Origin: Trametopsis cervina
Lineage: Eukaryota; Basidiomycota; Agaricomycetes; Polyporales; Irpicaceae
Direction: 5' to 3'
NCBI GenBank assembly: GCA_022385755.1
Contig: MU278366.1
Coordinates: 310,001-374,000 of the forward strand
Length of the DNA: 64,000 nt
Position 1 is the stretch's first letter. The number at the start of each line of letters is the position of its first letter. Both the position numbers and the translations under genes were made by a program. This document shows, piece after piece, positions 45,675 through 61,337 of the stretch. The notes beneath the pieces are model-generated. The model saw only the letters and a list, made by a program, of their open reading frames with translations, searched no databases and was not told the origin of the DNA.

Positions 45675-46086
45675 CGCCGGCAACGACTAGCAGGCCAGAG
45701 CGGGCGACGCAGAGACGGCGGGGGACGACGGGGATGACGAAGAGGAGGAAGCAAGATGCGACCGGGCAAGCCTAGCTTAGGCCGCTGCCAGAGTCAGTAA
45801 GTCACGGACTGCCTCGTCCGACTCGGCAGCCTCGTGTCTGCTCTCTCGAGCAATTTCGACGTTTCTCCACATGCACAGTCGCACAGTACCCCCACAATCT
45901 CAATTGCCCACACTCCTGGCTACTGTACACTGTTCCTGAACATTGGCTGGCGCAGATCAGCCAAACGCGGGCTCACCTCTCTCCCACGGACCACCGGACA
46001 ATGGCAGCGCACTGCACCCGCGGCAACAGGTGATACAGAAGAATAATATACGCGTACGATATCCGTGCAGTACATACAACAGTCGC
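45675..46086. other. Intergenic region between CEF1 and the membrane-protein gene
   Basis: 412 nt with the promoter of the minus-strand membrane-protein gene and the CEF1 3' flank. Nothing else seen. Confidence 0.4.
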
Positions 46087-49029
<2,943 letters not shown>

Positions 49030-49223
49030 AGTCGCAGAGTGTTATGTTAAAAGTCCCAGTGACGGGAGCGGTCAGCGACGAACAACTGCAAGTTGCAGGC
49101 GACAGCGGTAATGGCGCTTGGTGTGGGAGCCTGAGAATTGCTTAGTCATTGGAGCGTCTATCTGCTGCTTCGACCTCATTGGGCATCTGTAATGGTTCCA
49201 CGAGTAATCATCATGGTTAGGGG

Positions 49224-50290
49224 TTGGACACAATATATCGCGTTATACTTGTGCAATGTGAGTTCTCAATAACAGCTGCCTATATATTACAGACTGAAGA
49301 CACTGACTTTGTTGACGTTGTTGAGCGTGTCACGAGAAAAACTCTGACTATGTGTACAACGACTCCGCACCTCGCAAGAGTTTTCTATTTCTGGGTACAA
49401 ACGGCTTTCATGTCCGTATCCAGGACATCAAGAATGAGATCAGGGGTGTATATTACTCTCGAAGAACTAGAGAGTCGGTTAGAGGCCGCTAAGGAGATGA
49501 AGGAGAAGTCGGGCGACGAGAGAGAGGGCGCTGAGAATGAAAAGGAAGTGGTTGAGAAGCAATGCATGGCGACCCCCAACCTCAAGCATTTCCTAGCTGA
49601 CGTCAAGAAGAACTTCACAAGCCCGAAGGATCGTACCATTGGTCATCTTGTTCTTTCCCCTCGTCTCGCTCTCTGCGTCGGTGAGGGTCGTTTCACTGAG
49701 AATTTTGCAGTCATCCAGGTCGACACCACTAACATTGACGCCAGCAACTTCATAGGCAACGCTATCGACCTTGAGACTGAGTACTCCGTTAAAACTCTCA
49801 CTGCGTGGATGCGTTATCACGTCGCCGACTAACCCTCTTTCAAGTTTCCTGGTAATCGTCTTCTCCGCTTCCACGGCGCCCTCTCTATCCCCGAGAAGCG
49901 TAACCGGGACCATAATAATGTCGATAGCAGGGACGGACGGACCATCATGGCCCTCAAGCGTGGCGCCACCACCGGACTCACGGTTGAATGTATCAACAAA
50001 TCTATTCGATCCTTCGCAAACCCTTCAAAGACTTGGCTGGTGAATACTCAATGGAAGTTGCCGTGTTACCGCGTACTTCTAAGTCAGGCACATTCTCTGA
50101 CGTTGGAGATTCCGGCGCGGCTGTGGTCAATGGTAAGGGCGCTGTCGCTGGCGTGCTCACCGGAGGAAGCGGATTCAGTGACACATTCGACTTGTCGTAT
50201 GTGACCCCCATCGGCTTCCTCCTCGAGTGCCTGAAGAAGCACGGGTTCGATGCCAACATCTTCCCCAGCACTGACGATGTTTTTGTTTGA
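49224..50290 (+). pseudogene. Broken trypsin-like serine-protease-fold gene, N-terminus missing
   Basis: Matches the C-terminal two thirds of a serine-protease-like family common in Agaricomycetes. Visible are EELESRLEAAKEMKEK, HFLADVKKNFTSPKDRTIGHLVLSP, FAVIQVDTTNIDASNFIGNAIDLE, then an in-frame TAA at 49830-49832. The same frame continues PSFKFPGNRLLRFHGALSIPEK, RTIMALKRGATTGLTVE. The frame changes near 50000-50040, and the next frame gives EVAVLPRTSKSGTFSDVGDSGAAVV with the GDSG active-site Ser motif, then VAGVLTGGSGFSDTFDLSYVTPIGFLLE to TGA at 50288-50290. The N-terminal barrel with the His/Asp residues is absent. One stop, one frameshift and loss of the 5' part make a pseudogene the best call. 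An unusual intron could explain one defect, but not all. Confidence 0.65.
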
Positions 50291-50536
50291 ACGACCTTCT
50301 GTTTCGAGATCCCATCGCCCCACTCTGTACTTCTGCTACAGACTCGTCCCTGGTTAAGCTGGTGCCGAGTACTTGCCCAGCATGGTATCCAGTTGACCGC
50401 TGACAATGCACTTGTGTCAATGCGGCTTCGTGAAATAACAATCGTCACTTACTGTGACCGATGAACTCTTAATCACTCATCACCATCTCAGCCTCCCACA
50501 AGACGACCTCACGCTGAAGTTTAATGTCTTGGAATG

Positions 50537-50554
50537 AAAAAAAAAAAAAAAAAA
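50537..50554 (+). repeat. A18 homopolymer tract
   Basis: Eighteen consecutive A, about 250 nt after the end of the protease-like pseudogene and on its sense strand. The position suits the poly(A) remnant of a retroposed mRNA, but a simple homopolymer cannot be ruled out. I found no target-site duplication. Confidence 0.85.
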
Positions 50555-50640
50555 GGATGAAATCAAAGATAGCCAAGAGGAAGGCCTTCAAAAAATAAGA
50601 GAATCAGAACGGCGGTGTTATAATAAACCCTCTAGACGGC

Positions 50641-51557
50641 TGTGTTCTCCGCACCTGTGCCTTCCGCTCCTCCTCTTCCCAATCTTCGTCTCATCATAGC
50701 GTCCCATTCAGCCGCATCCTCCGGCGTCGGCAGACTCATGGACCCAGCCACTATTCACGGACGCCATATGTCATTGTGGCTCGTGTAGCGTGACACCCAC
50801 TACTGAGAAGCCGTCCTCGCGTTCAATGATGAGGTTATCTTGTCACGCATGGGCGTGCGCAGAAGGGTCGCGTCGATCATAGATTGGCCGTCCCTAGGGG
50901 TGGCAGCCACGTCCAGCCCACCCGCTCGCGTAGGCATAGCCAGTGGGTTCGACGTGAACGCGACCCTCAAGTCGGTTCCACCAGCGATGCCAGTGTGCGT
51001 CGGCGTGTTTTCTTCTCCTAGAAGTGGCGTCTGGGCGATATTCGTGTTTCATAGATTACGACCTCTGACATTACGTTGTCATCTAGACGGATATGAATCC
51101 GCAAATGTTAGCTCCTAATGGGTTCCCTATAGCTGTGTACTCACGTTGAGGGGCAGTACGTGGTGTGCGTGCCATGCCTGCTCTCTTTATCCCTTCGTAT
51201 TCCCACACTTCGCAATCGCGGATTTCAACACCTCATCCTCCGTGCTCTGTACTAGGAATTAGCTATGCGTACAGTACCACCAACAAGAATGTGATACCTT
51301 CTCCTATATGCGCGTCTTGAAATCATGAATGCACTTGTATGCCACAAGATGCCCACTTCCTTCAATGATAATGCGCATTATAATCGCAAGCTGCTAAGAT
51401 AAGAGTCCCATTGACGGGAGTGGTCAGCGACGAACGGTGCAGGCTAGCTTGCAAGCAGCGGTAATGGCGCTTGCTATTGAGAGCCTGGGAATGTCTTAGT
51501 CATCATAGCGCCGATCTGCTGTTACGACCTCCTTGGGCAACTGTAATGGTTTCACGG
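50641..51557 (-). pseudogene. Decayed partial copy of CEF1 (5' part, intron-containing, internally deleted)
   Basis: Matches CEF1 and its upstream flank in the same orientation. 50641-51199 corresponds to about 46949-47603 (coding, including CCGTCCCTAGGGGT, CCAGCCCACCCGCTCG, CGGCGTGTTTTCTTCTCC, and the intron near TGTTAGCTCCTAAT). 51200-51557 corresponds to 48841-49203 (first Myb exons, intron, start region and promoter, ending CTGTAATGGTT). About 1.24 kb carrying the second Myb repeat and linker is missing at the join, and a smaller gap occurs near 47040-47100. The start codon region reads ATAATGCGCATTATAATC instead of the CEF1 version. Introns are retained, so it arose by DNA duplication, not reverse transcription. 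It cannot encode CEF1. Confidence 0.82.
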
Positions 51558-54500
51558 CAAGTGCATATACTGAACCTTAAGTTTTGGTAGTTGCTGCGTC
51601 CCAATTTTTCCTCCAAACCAAAGCATTTAGCGGTAGGATACGACATATTCCGCGATGGTTGCGCAAGGTGAGCTCTCCATAGATCTCACAACTTCAAACT
51701 TTTGACTCGTGTCAGTTGTCAGCGGCTAGAACGGGCCAGTTCTGAGCTGGCTGCATGTTTTCATTTTCACTTCACAGCACAGACATGAGAGCAGGCCCAG
51801 AACGACCCGGAGATTTTAACTTGCTCGACGTAGCTACGCCTTATCTGCGGACAGGTTAGCCAACAAACTCCGTTCAACGTGCATTTTACAACAGCGCATC
51901 AGGAATCGCCATACACGTCGCGTCTGTCAGCATCTTACGGCCGCGTTATCACTCCTTTCCATGCCTTTGCATCCGAACACACTTGGGTTGCCACGAACAC
52001 AGGGAAAGTGCGAGAAAATCTACGGGATAACGTGAACAATATTAACTAGAGTCGCGTTTAGCCCCCACACTGTATGTAAGCGCATAGCCATACTACATCT
52101 GAGCGACAGCTTTATCTAACACCAACTTGACCACCCAATCCCATCGCAGCTCTTCACTAGATTAGGGGACATCGCAACAACTTGCGCCGCCATATCTCTC
52201 TCACTCCGCTGTCCGCGAATGCCCCACACACGGATCCGGCAGACTACCCACCGATTTGTATTGGTTTAGGTTGTGTACGCCTCTGTGACGAGCCCATCCC
52301 GGTACATTAGCGTGTCACGGCTGCCGTGTCGGCCAGGGATTCTCGAGTGGCACTTCCCCGTCACAGACACAGTTCGTCGAACGAAAAAGCTGTGATCGTT
52401 TTGAGCGTGACCCGCCGTTTGAGGGGTCACTCCGAACCCGATCGGTCTGGAAAAGCGTGGTGCATCATACCCCGGGTCCTCCCTGCGCTCCTTCGTGTTG
52501 TCGTCTCCACCTGCCCACCGGTTCTTACAGGTAATCATACCAAAGCCACGTAACAAAGAAATTCGCCGTAGGTCGCCGCTATCGCCCATTACGTCTGTGA
52601 GCCGCACATCCTTACCAAGTGCGCAGCGTTCGTTGACCTGATCACTGACATATAAGTGCAGCAGGCATACATGATGCTGGCCGGCAGACCTCATGCCGAA
52701 CGCCTCCGGCCAAAACAATACGAATAGCCTTTCCAACATGCTCTGCTTGTGCGTGTATTTGCGGCAGAAGCGTTGCGCGCCCTGGCAGACCGTAGTCACC
52801 GGATCCTCGTTGGGCGGCTTGAGTCGCCGAAATAAGAAGCTTTGGAACATGCCTTCATCAGCCGGAAAACCCCTGTCACTGACGAACACATGATCGCATT
52901 GTTTCCGCCGTGGTGGTACGTTCGTCCTCATGACGCCTTGTCGTCCCTGGCCTGAAGATTTCCTTCGAGATGAATACAGACTCACAGGCGGCTCATGCCA
53001 GTCTTGACATTACAACTGTATTTTACTGGAGAGAGTTCACTGCCCGTCTAATTGACACGACACAGCATCGCCACGATTACGATCGCGCAAGAGGACAAGC
53101 GCAGAACCTCAGTACTGGTATGGACACAAATGCTCACAGATAACAAGAGTCTAACATCTTCTCAGATCATACAGCTGTCCAGGTGGACTTCCGGGTGTTC
53201 GCCCCTCTCAGTCTTGTTCACATTCGTGGCATGGGCGAACATGCCATTATTATTCTCGGGTCACAAGAGCCCGGCAGCGCCACCAAGGGCCTCTGCCGAC
53301 AACAGCTTGTTTTTACTGGAGCCGCAGATCACCTCATTATGGACCTGGGTGACATTGTCTCTGTAAGTACAGGAGCTCGCGGACTTTGAGAACCAGGCCT
53401 ATGTATAGAGCCAAGCGAACGCTAGTCCCCGTTGGAGCTCAGAGCGGGTGCACGCACCATGATAGATCTTTTGTTCGAGTTATCGGCGCTGATTTGACGT
53501 CTGCTTTCTGTTCGTGGCACTTACCCTGCTGTGCTGTATTCACTCTCTAAAGACTCGAAGCAGCCAGAGCCGACGAGGTCTTATCCGACGTCAAAGGCCA
53601 GCACGCACGTCAAAGCTGTGGGGTGGTCTCACTTGTGCTGGTCCCTCTCCAACGTCAAGCACATTCCTGCGGGCGACAATTGTACTCACACATTGTCACA
53701 CTGTCTCACGAGCTGAGTGAGCCCGACGAGGATCCTCCTGAACAGGTATCTACGAGCGCGAGTATCGGGCCGTAGCGAGAAAATATTCTCGTCTGCCCCG
53801 CGCATACTTCGCGCTCGATGATGAGTGTTCAGTGAATAGGCACTCGGCGCGGGCTACACGGGGAAACCACGGTAAGAACGTTTTGGCTCAGTCGAACAGC
53901 TTCAGACCCTGTTGTCGGTGCCGTGCGCGCACAAGTCGTTATGGGAGAGCGTGTCGAAGCCTGAGACTATTCATCGGAACTTGGACTTCGTCGATTCTTA
54001 AGCTACGGATGTAGGCCCGAACGGCCTGTTCTTAGCGCAGGCTTTGCTCGGATACCTGACCGTTCAAGTTATCGTGCAAGTAGCTCAGGAGATGGCTCGG
54101 CCATAACCTAACGATCGTAGCCGTCAGTGAAATCGGACAGAAACGAGCAGGTAAGGACACTTTCGGGAGATCATTTAATTGGTGCTGATAGCGATCTAGG
54201 TGATAGGGTCATTCAACAGCGTGTGAGTTTCTCGCCAGTCTGTTCATTGCTGCGAGCGACAAAAGGTAACAGAGATGCAGGATGGGGACTCAAGGCACTG
54301 TGGGTGTACAGGAATACAGGAACGGAAGGCAGAGTGTGTGAGGGCAGTGAATAGATTAGGCGAACTCCGGAGACCAAACGGAAGCCGATAGAGATTCGGC
54401 AAGATGTACGATACAATCCGAGTTCGAAATTACCGAGCGAGGGACACTCCTCATTGGCTGCTGTCCCCGGATGAGCGTCCGGCCATCAGCAACTTTCAAT

Positions 54501-54945
54501 AGGCGCTTCCCTCGTCACGGCTGTCACGGCTTAAGGTTCCCCGATGCCACCCGATCTGCAAATTGTGTGACATGCTCGGCGACCAAACCTCCTATTTTTG
54601 GCAAAAGGAGATGTTGCCGTGGAAATGACCGGAGTGCCCTGTCACAGCTTGAGCGTGACACCGACCGGCTAATTGCCGTCTGAGCAGCTGGACTATCGCC
54701 GCTTTTCGTGCCCTCCCCTTTCTCTCAACAGCTGCCCCCTTTCCTCCTCTGTCTACCATCATCTCCTCCTCTGACTCTGGCTATCCACTCGAGCTCGCAT
54801 AGCCCTCTCGACGTCGTCAGATATAGCGACCAGAACCCCTCTCCCGACAGATCATCCGTGTGCGTCGGTTCCGGTGGTCAATCTATCCCCGGCCCCCACA
54901 CTTGATTACCGTGATATCATATAAGTCCATTGCCACCCTCAAGCT
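51558..54945. other. 3.4-kb gene-poor stretch
   Basis: No gene that I can assign. The longest frame is on minus at 52266-52931 (first ATG MRTNVPPRRK), Arg-rich and without recognisable motifs. A plus-strand piece at about 53165-53360 (VDFRVFAPLSLVHIRGMGEH, LVFTGAADHLIMDLGDIVS) is protein-like, preceded by TTCTCAG and followed by GTAAGTACAG, so it could be an exon of a lost gene. A hairpin CGAGAA-AATA-TTCTCG is at 53776-53791. No LTRs, terminal inverted repeats or reverse transcriptase motifs were seen. The final 300 nt probably contain the promoter of the next gene, with a pyrimidine-rich tract near 54710-54790. Confidence 0.4.
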
Positions 54946-57900
54946 ATGGATGACATGAAAGTCGCCAGCCAGTCGTCGCCGACTCCAGAGTCCAAAGTAG
55001 TCTTAGACGGAGGCAAAGCAGGGTTTGTCGTTCGCTCAAACCGCGCTGCCCCCATTTATTTACCACGTGCTCCAGCAAAGCTCCTGTTGTTAGAGGTGCC
55101 AGAGCATGCACGGTGTGTCGCGCCGCTAAGGTGAGCTCACTTCGCTACTGCCTGCGTCTCCTCGCTTATCAAAGACGACCCGTACAAGATGAAATGTGTT
55201 GGCGCAGACGACGGACAACCCTGCCAAAGGTGTAAGCGCTCTGGTGCCGAGTGAGTGTAACGCCCTGTCCGCCTATAATATCTTCTAATCGCGTCCTTGT
55301 GTGTAGATGTGTATTCGAGAAACATCGCCGCGGACGCAAACCGGGATCCAAGTGCGTCAGACTGCGTTGCACTTCTAATTTCCGTGTCATTAAATTAACT
55401 CTTGACAGGCTCTCTGAAGCATCCAAGATGTTGCGTCGTCTCGAAAAGGGCCTCAACAGTGCCAAACTCAAGTCACAGTCTAACGAAACACCCTACCCTT
55501 CGGACTCTCGTTCCAGCGATCGTTTAGCGAACAATGACCTACCGCCGCTGAACCTCCCTCCAGACTACGATTCGCCGACCTATGCCAGCGCGGGTTCAAG
55601 GAACCGCGATGACGATGACAACGATACTGAGAAGGGCGATGAAGGCATCTTCCCGGCCAAACTCATTCAAAAGGAGCGCAACTCGTCATTCTTCAAGATC
55701 ATCCTAAACCCTGAACCGTATGAGCCGACAGCCTCGCGCTCGAATTCCGAGCGTAGCTTCACCCTCGACACCCCTCGTCCGAAAACCCCCTCATTGCCCT
55801 CGCCGAATCCGCCACGACCTCTAAGTGAGGTGAGCCCGAACAGCTTAGGTGACCCCATCACTCTGGGGATCATCGATGAAGCGCACGCAAACGTGCTGTT
55901 CGACCTATTCTTCCTCCGCCTCAACCCCTTCGTCAACCTCTTCGACCCCGCTCTGCACACTGTAAACTATGTCCGCAGTCGCTGCCCCTTCTTGTTCACC
56001 ACCATCCTTATGGCCTGCTGTAAGTTCTTTGATTCGGACAATTACAAGCAGGTGCAGCAACTGGCCCAGGACTACGCCGTGCGGGTGTTTGCGGAAAACT
56101 GGAAGCGTGTAGAGGTCTGTCAAGCATTCGCGTGCCTCGTGTACTGGAAGGAGCCGGAAGACCAGCGTACTTGGACGTACATCGGCTACGCCTGCCGCAT
56201 GGCCGTCGAACTAGGCCTAAACCGCTATGTTGGCAAGCGCACCCCCGAGGAGACTGATATACAGATCCTTGAAAGGCGAAACCGCGAACGAACCTACCTC
56301 GTATTATTCGTTCATGATCGAAGCCTGAGCACACAGACTGGGCGCCAATGGATGCTTCCAGAGTGTGAGCTTGTCAGGCATTCAACCACCTGGCACGAGG
56401 ACGGCGAACCGCCAATTCGTCCCGAGGACGTGATCGTCTCCGCCTTTGTCCAACTTCGTCTGATAGCCTCAGAAAACACCGAGCTGTTCCAGCCGCACAG
56501 GGGCATCGCTGGACACCACGCAGACATGAACTACGACGTTCTTCTACGCAACTGTAACGGCAAGTTGACGCAGTGGGCTGAGACATGGGAGCACGAAATG
56601 ACAAAAGGTCAGTCTCTCACACTTGTCAACCAAGCACTGGCGTTCCTTCCTTGATTACCGTTCTGATGCTCCTCAACAATCTTCCAGCTAATGGAGAGAA
56701 ATTCCACTTTGCGTTCCTCAACTTCTTCCGGTTGTATGTTCGGCTCTTCTTGAACAGCTTCGGCATTCAAGCATCGATGTCGTCGGTGAGCAACGCTGAT
56801 TCCCATATACACTTTTGAATTGTGTTGACCGGCGTCCTATAGACAACTCGAACTTCGCCGCTCAGTGCGCAAGCACTTTCGGCGTGCTTCAGCAGTGCAT
56901 TGGATAATTTGAAGATTGTGACAGACGAGTTCGCCAGTATCTCGATGCTGGTAATGACCCTCCATTCCTGTCTGCAGACGTTATACTCACCATTTTGTAC
57001 GACAGCGCTACAGCCAGGACTCGATCACAGTAATGACGGCGTACTCGGCCGTCTTCCTTCTCCGCGTAAGTCATCTCCGTTCCCTTTAATGGATTGAATA
57101 GTCATTCATTCCACCGCCATAGTTGCTTCGAAGTTCCAACACACTCGCACAGCTGCATGAAGGCGCTACAGACGAGATCTATACTCACATCTCGAAGACG
57201 GCGGAAGCATATCACGAGGCCTCGCTTCTCTCTCCATCATCCAGCTCCTCAGCCGCTGCCCATGCGCGCTTCCTGAGGAGTCTTGTCGCCCAGGATATCT
57301 TCCGCGCCAGGCAGCACTCACGATCTCATGAACCGCGTACACATGGTACGTTGTTCTCTTTATAATCCATACAATGTGCTAAATACTTGATTTTCTTCCA
57401 GGATCGTACAATGGATCCGCATCTCAACCCCAGCCCGCACATTATCATACTTCTTCCGTGCAAAGTGCACCTGAGCCGCACCAGCCATTCGCTTATCAAG
57501 GCCCGAGGCAAGTTGCAGTTGGCCCGCCACAGCCAATGAACAACCACCCCCACTTGCGGGAAATGGATTACTCCCCACAAGAGCCTCCTTCACGGGTCCC
57601 TCCCATCATGACCGGCTATGCGGCTTTCCCAGGGATGCAGCAATCGCAGGTCTCCCAGCAAATGCCCCCTCACACACCAGTACAGCAGTCCATGCCACAA
57701 CCTCAGCAATACTCGCCCCAACCGTACCCGACGTCCGAGTCTGACGCCAACTATTGGCGCATCATGTTCCGCGAACTCGGCTTCGGAGACAGCGGCGAGA
57801 ATGGCGGCTTCCCGAGTATTGCGTCGACGATGCCGCACATCGGGGCGACGCCGAGCGCAGCTGCGAATGGGGCGACGCATGCTGAATACCAGGAGCAGGC

Positions 57901-58018
57901 TGCTGGCAACGGACATGTAGCCTATTCGAGTCACACGAACGGGAGACACTACCAGCCGTACCCTACGCCCAACTATGGTCCCCATCACTCAGGCTACGCG
58001 GGGCACGTCGGGCGATAA
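54946..58018 (+). CDS. Zn2Cys6 transcription factor with fungal-specific domain
   Basis: Nuclear DNA-binding regulator. The ATG at 54946 gives MDDMKVASQSSPTPESKVVL. A 53-nt intron (55023-55075) must be removed to reach the zinc cluster: RGARACTVCRAAK, then MKCVGADDGQPCQRCKRSGAE and CVFEKHRRGRKPGSK on the next two exons, giving C-x2-C-x6-C-x8-C-x2-C-x6-C. LSEASKMLRRLEKGLNSAKLKS forms the dimerisation helix. An acidic, Ser/Pro-rich linker precedes the middle homology domain: AHANVLFDLFFLRLNPFVNLFDP, RCPFLFTTILMACCKFF, WTYIGYACRMAVELGLNRYV and RRNRERTYLVLFVHDRSLSTQTGR. Small exons follow, then a Gln/Pro-rich tail (MPQPQQYSPQPYP) likely to be an activation region, and a conserved patch SDANYWRIMFRELGFGD. 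Stop TAA 58016-58018. The finger resembles fruiting-body regulator PRIB-type proteins, a weak recollection rather than an assignment. Confidence 0.87.
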
Positions 58019-58414
58019 TGGCCGCCCGCACATTACTCAACTTTGCTTGGACTATCGACATCAACTCAACTATTGTTATCACCATACATGAATCTATACA
58101 CCCGGGAATACACTGTCTGTCTAATTAGACTGCTTTCATATACAGCTACTTTACGATGTTGTCAATTTCTGCTTCTTGTGCATGCATTGCATTGTGTACT
58201 TCTGCTGGTTCTGCAAAACTGTAACAACATGCTTCGCTTTCTTTACTTGATAGTAGTAGCCACCTCCTATTTCTTCTGATATGGCATGCATTGGTCGTGT
58301 TTGTATTGTACTCTACATCCGGAATATATCACACAGCACACTAGGCTCTTATGTCGTGAATTCGAAGATACAACATTATAATAAATTCACTCATTAGATG
58401 GGCAAAAAGTTGCA
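58019..58414. other. Convergent 3' region
   Basis: 396 nt between two convergent stop codons, AT-richer than the surroundings. No gene seen. Confidence 0.5.
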
Positions 58415-59832
58415 CTACGATTCGACGCCGATGTAAAATATGATAACCTCTCTGCCTACAGCCGCAGCGATCCGCGGGATCCCTTTCTCGAAAATGAAGT
58501 CAAAGTCGCGGACGTACAGCGGGCGTGAAGCGATTGTGAACACTGTCGGTTGCGCCTGTATGTAGCTTGTGTTGTACACGTTTATGACCGCGCCCTTCAA
58601 GGGGCTGTTGGTCGTCACTGCGAAGAACTCGTGATGAGACGGACACCATCTGCAATTGCGCAATTATTAGTACGGATAGAACGTAGGGAGGGGTCGGCGA
58701 ACATACCTGAACTTCGTGCCACCTTCAGGGAAGGAAGGGCCCGTAATGGCAGGCTTACCACCCTGGAGCTTTGAGATATCCCAGAGGGCGAATCTGTTTC
58801 CGTAGACGGCGCCGATACTGGATATATAGAAAGTCAGTACCTGGATAGACATGCTAGAGAGAGTAACTGACATATCGACTGAATCCCGTCTCCACCCCAC
58901 ACTTCCCGACCAACGAGCCGGAGAGCCTGAGACAGAGTCCGCCAAAGCCCTCGGTTCCACAAGCTCAATCACGCTTGAGTTTCTCCAGCTGACGTTTTCA
59001 TCTTCGTCTGGGTCAGAACGCCAGTCCGTCAGAAAGACCGAGCCGCGGGAGTCCGCGATCACAAACTCCTTGCTTGTAGTTGGGTGCGCGCAGACGGTGG
59101 TGAGCGGGTGCGGAAAGCTAATCACGTAGGCGGTAGGTTGGGGACGGGATTCTATTGTATCGTCCATGGAGGCCCCTGGGGAGTTTGTCGCACGAATATT
59201 GATGCTTGGACTGAGGTCCCAGACCATGAGCATTTTGTCGTCTTTCATATGCAGTCGTAATCAGTCCAATGACCGTCTGAAGGCAATAGAGCACGTACCG
59301 GATACGGTCGCAACATATCTCCAACTATCCTCAGACTGCCCGCCGCAGAATGCCATGTCGTTTACTTTGCCATGGTGGCCGCTGAGCCCGCCACCGAAGG
59401 GAAAGATGGTCTCCGCTTCATTGTGCGACTTGCTGAGGTGGAATAGTCCAAAGTGTGCTCCTGCAGCGGTTAACCTTCGTAGGAGTGGAATAAGATGAGA
59501 GACATGTCCTAGGGTAAGTGCAGGAGTCGACGTACTCGATGGACCACTCGTCAGTGGAAGATGGAGATGTGCAACGCGAGGACCACGCGATCGCAGTGAC
59601 CCTACATCCCAGGTGAAAGTTTGCAATAACTTTGCATGATGTCGGAGTCTGCCTGGACAAGTTCAGCACGCGCACAATACTCAGGAGTGAAGAGTGCCGG
59701 AACGGTGGCGCGACATACGGTGAGCAGGACCTGTACAGAATGCATGCCACCAACGGCGACCAGGTCGTACGCCTCGTCGTGATTTGCGCGCACGACCTGC
59801 ACGTCCGAGCCGTGGTTATGTCGGATGTCCAT
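58415..59832 (-). CDS. NUP37: Nucleoporin Nup37-like WD40 protein
   Basis: WD40 beta-propeller subunit of the Nup107-160 (Y) complex of the nuclear pore, by similarity. The ATG at 59832 starts MDIRHNHGSDVQVVRANHDE and continues AYDLVAVGGMHSVQVLLT. Later exons give VTAIAWSSR, a repeat ending AAGAHFGLFHLSKSHNEAE, LSGHHGKVNDMAFCGG and WRYVATVS, joined to DDKMLMVWDLSPS, a classic WD dipeptide strand. Further segments are FPHPLTTVCAHPTTSKEFVIADSRGSVFLTDWR, GAVYGNRFALWDIS and FPEGGTKFR, then WCPSHHEFFAVTTNSP, and the last repeat PLYVRDFDFIFEKGIPRIAAAVGREVIIFYIGVES ending at 58415. Length (about 400 residues) suits Nup37. Six or so introns. Shares a very short divergent promoter with the next gene. 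Confidence 0.78.
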
Positions 59833-59943
59833 CGTTTATTTTTTGTTAGAGGTGGTGGTTGCGCTCGAGAATGAATGGATTTGAACACGCGTGAGGCGCG
59901 TTGATGATGGCCTCGGCTCTTTCCTGATCTGAGCCGCCTTGTC
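59833..59943. promoter_or_regulatory. 111-nt bidirectional promoter
   Basis: Only 111 nt separate the divergent ATG codons of the Nup37-like gene (59832, minus) and the small membrane-protein gene (59944, plus). Both promoters and leaders must overlap here if both genes start at these codons. Confidence 0.6.
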
Positions 59944-60150
59944 ATGGCTCCTCGAGCTCGCACTAACAAGTTCATCATCCCAGCCTCGTTCTTGGGTATC
60001 TCTCTGCTCTCCTACGGTGCCTTCTTTGTGCTACTTAAACACAGACAAGAGACATATCCTGCTTCTCACCAGCCCAGACAGCGAGACAGCCCCTTCATCC
60101 CGCCCGTGCACACAGAGGAACTGCCCAAGAGCCAACAGCGCAGGCTATAA
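59944..60150 (+). CDS. Small single-pass membrane protein, 68 residues
   Basis: Not recognised. ATG at 59944, TAA at 60148-60150, no intron. MAPRARTNKF is a short basic N-terminus, followed by one membrane helix IIPASFLGISLLSYGAFFVLL (about residues 11-31) and a hydrophilic tail KHRQETYPASHQPRQRDS. Size, a basic start and one helix resemble small mitochondrial inner-membrane assembly factors, but no signature confirms this. It lies 35 nt upstream of the URA6 ATG on the same strand, in a different frame. It may be an independent gene, the first frame of a two-gene transcript, or a long upstream frame in the URA6 leader. Confidence 0.55.
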   Translation: MAPRARTNKFIIPASFLGISLLSYGAFFVLLKHRQETYPASHQPRQRDSPFIPPVHTEELPKSQQRRL

Positions 60151-60185
60151 CGAATCATCTTGATACCTAAGTTACTCAACTTATC

Positions 60186-61155
<970 letters not shown>

Positions 61156-61337
61156 TGTTGAATACTGCTCTTGGGTTCGTGGACAATATCAGTACAAGCT
61201 ATACATGCGTGGAAATGAAACGAAGCGGTCTAGGACTGCTGTACTATCTTTACAACAAATACAGTTCATTGTCTCATATATACCTTCTCTATTCCAGCCA
61301 TCTGATCATACAACTGTCTTCTGCAGCAGTCTTATGT

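Noticed and set aside
50537..50554. A18 tract as evidence of an intact LINE or SINE
   Set aside because: No reverse transcriptase, endonuclease or SINE promoter motifs nearby; only a retrocopy tail is considered possible.
52266..52985. Up to 239-codon minus-strand frame, the longest in the gene-poor stretch
   Set aside because: First ATG is 18 codons in; Arg-rich composition of a random GC-balanced frame; no motif or neighbouring exon.
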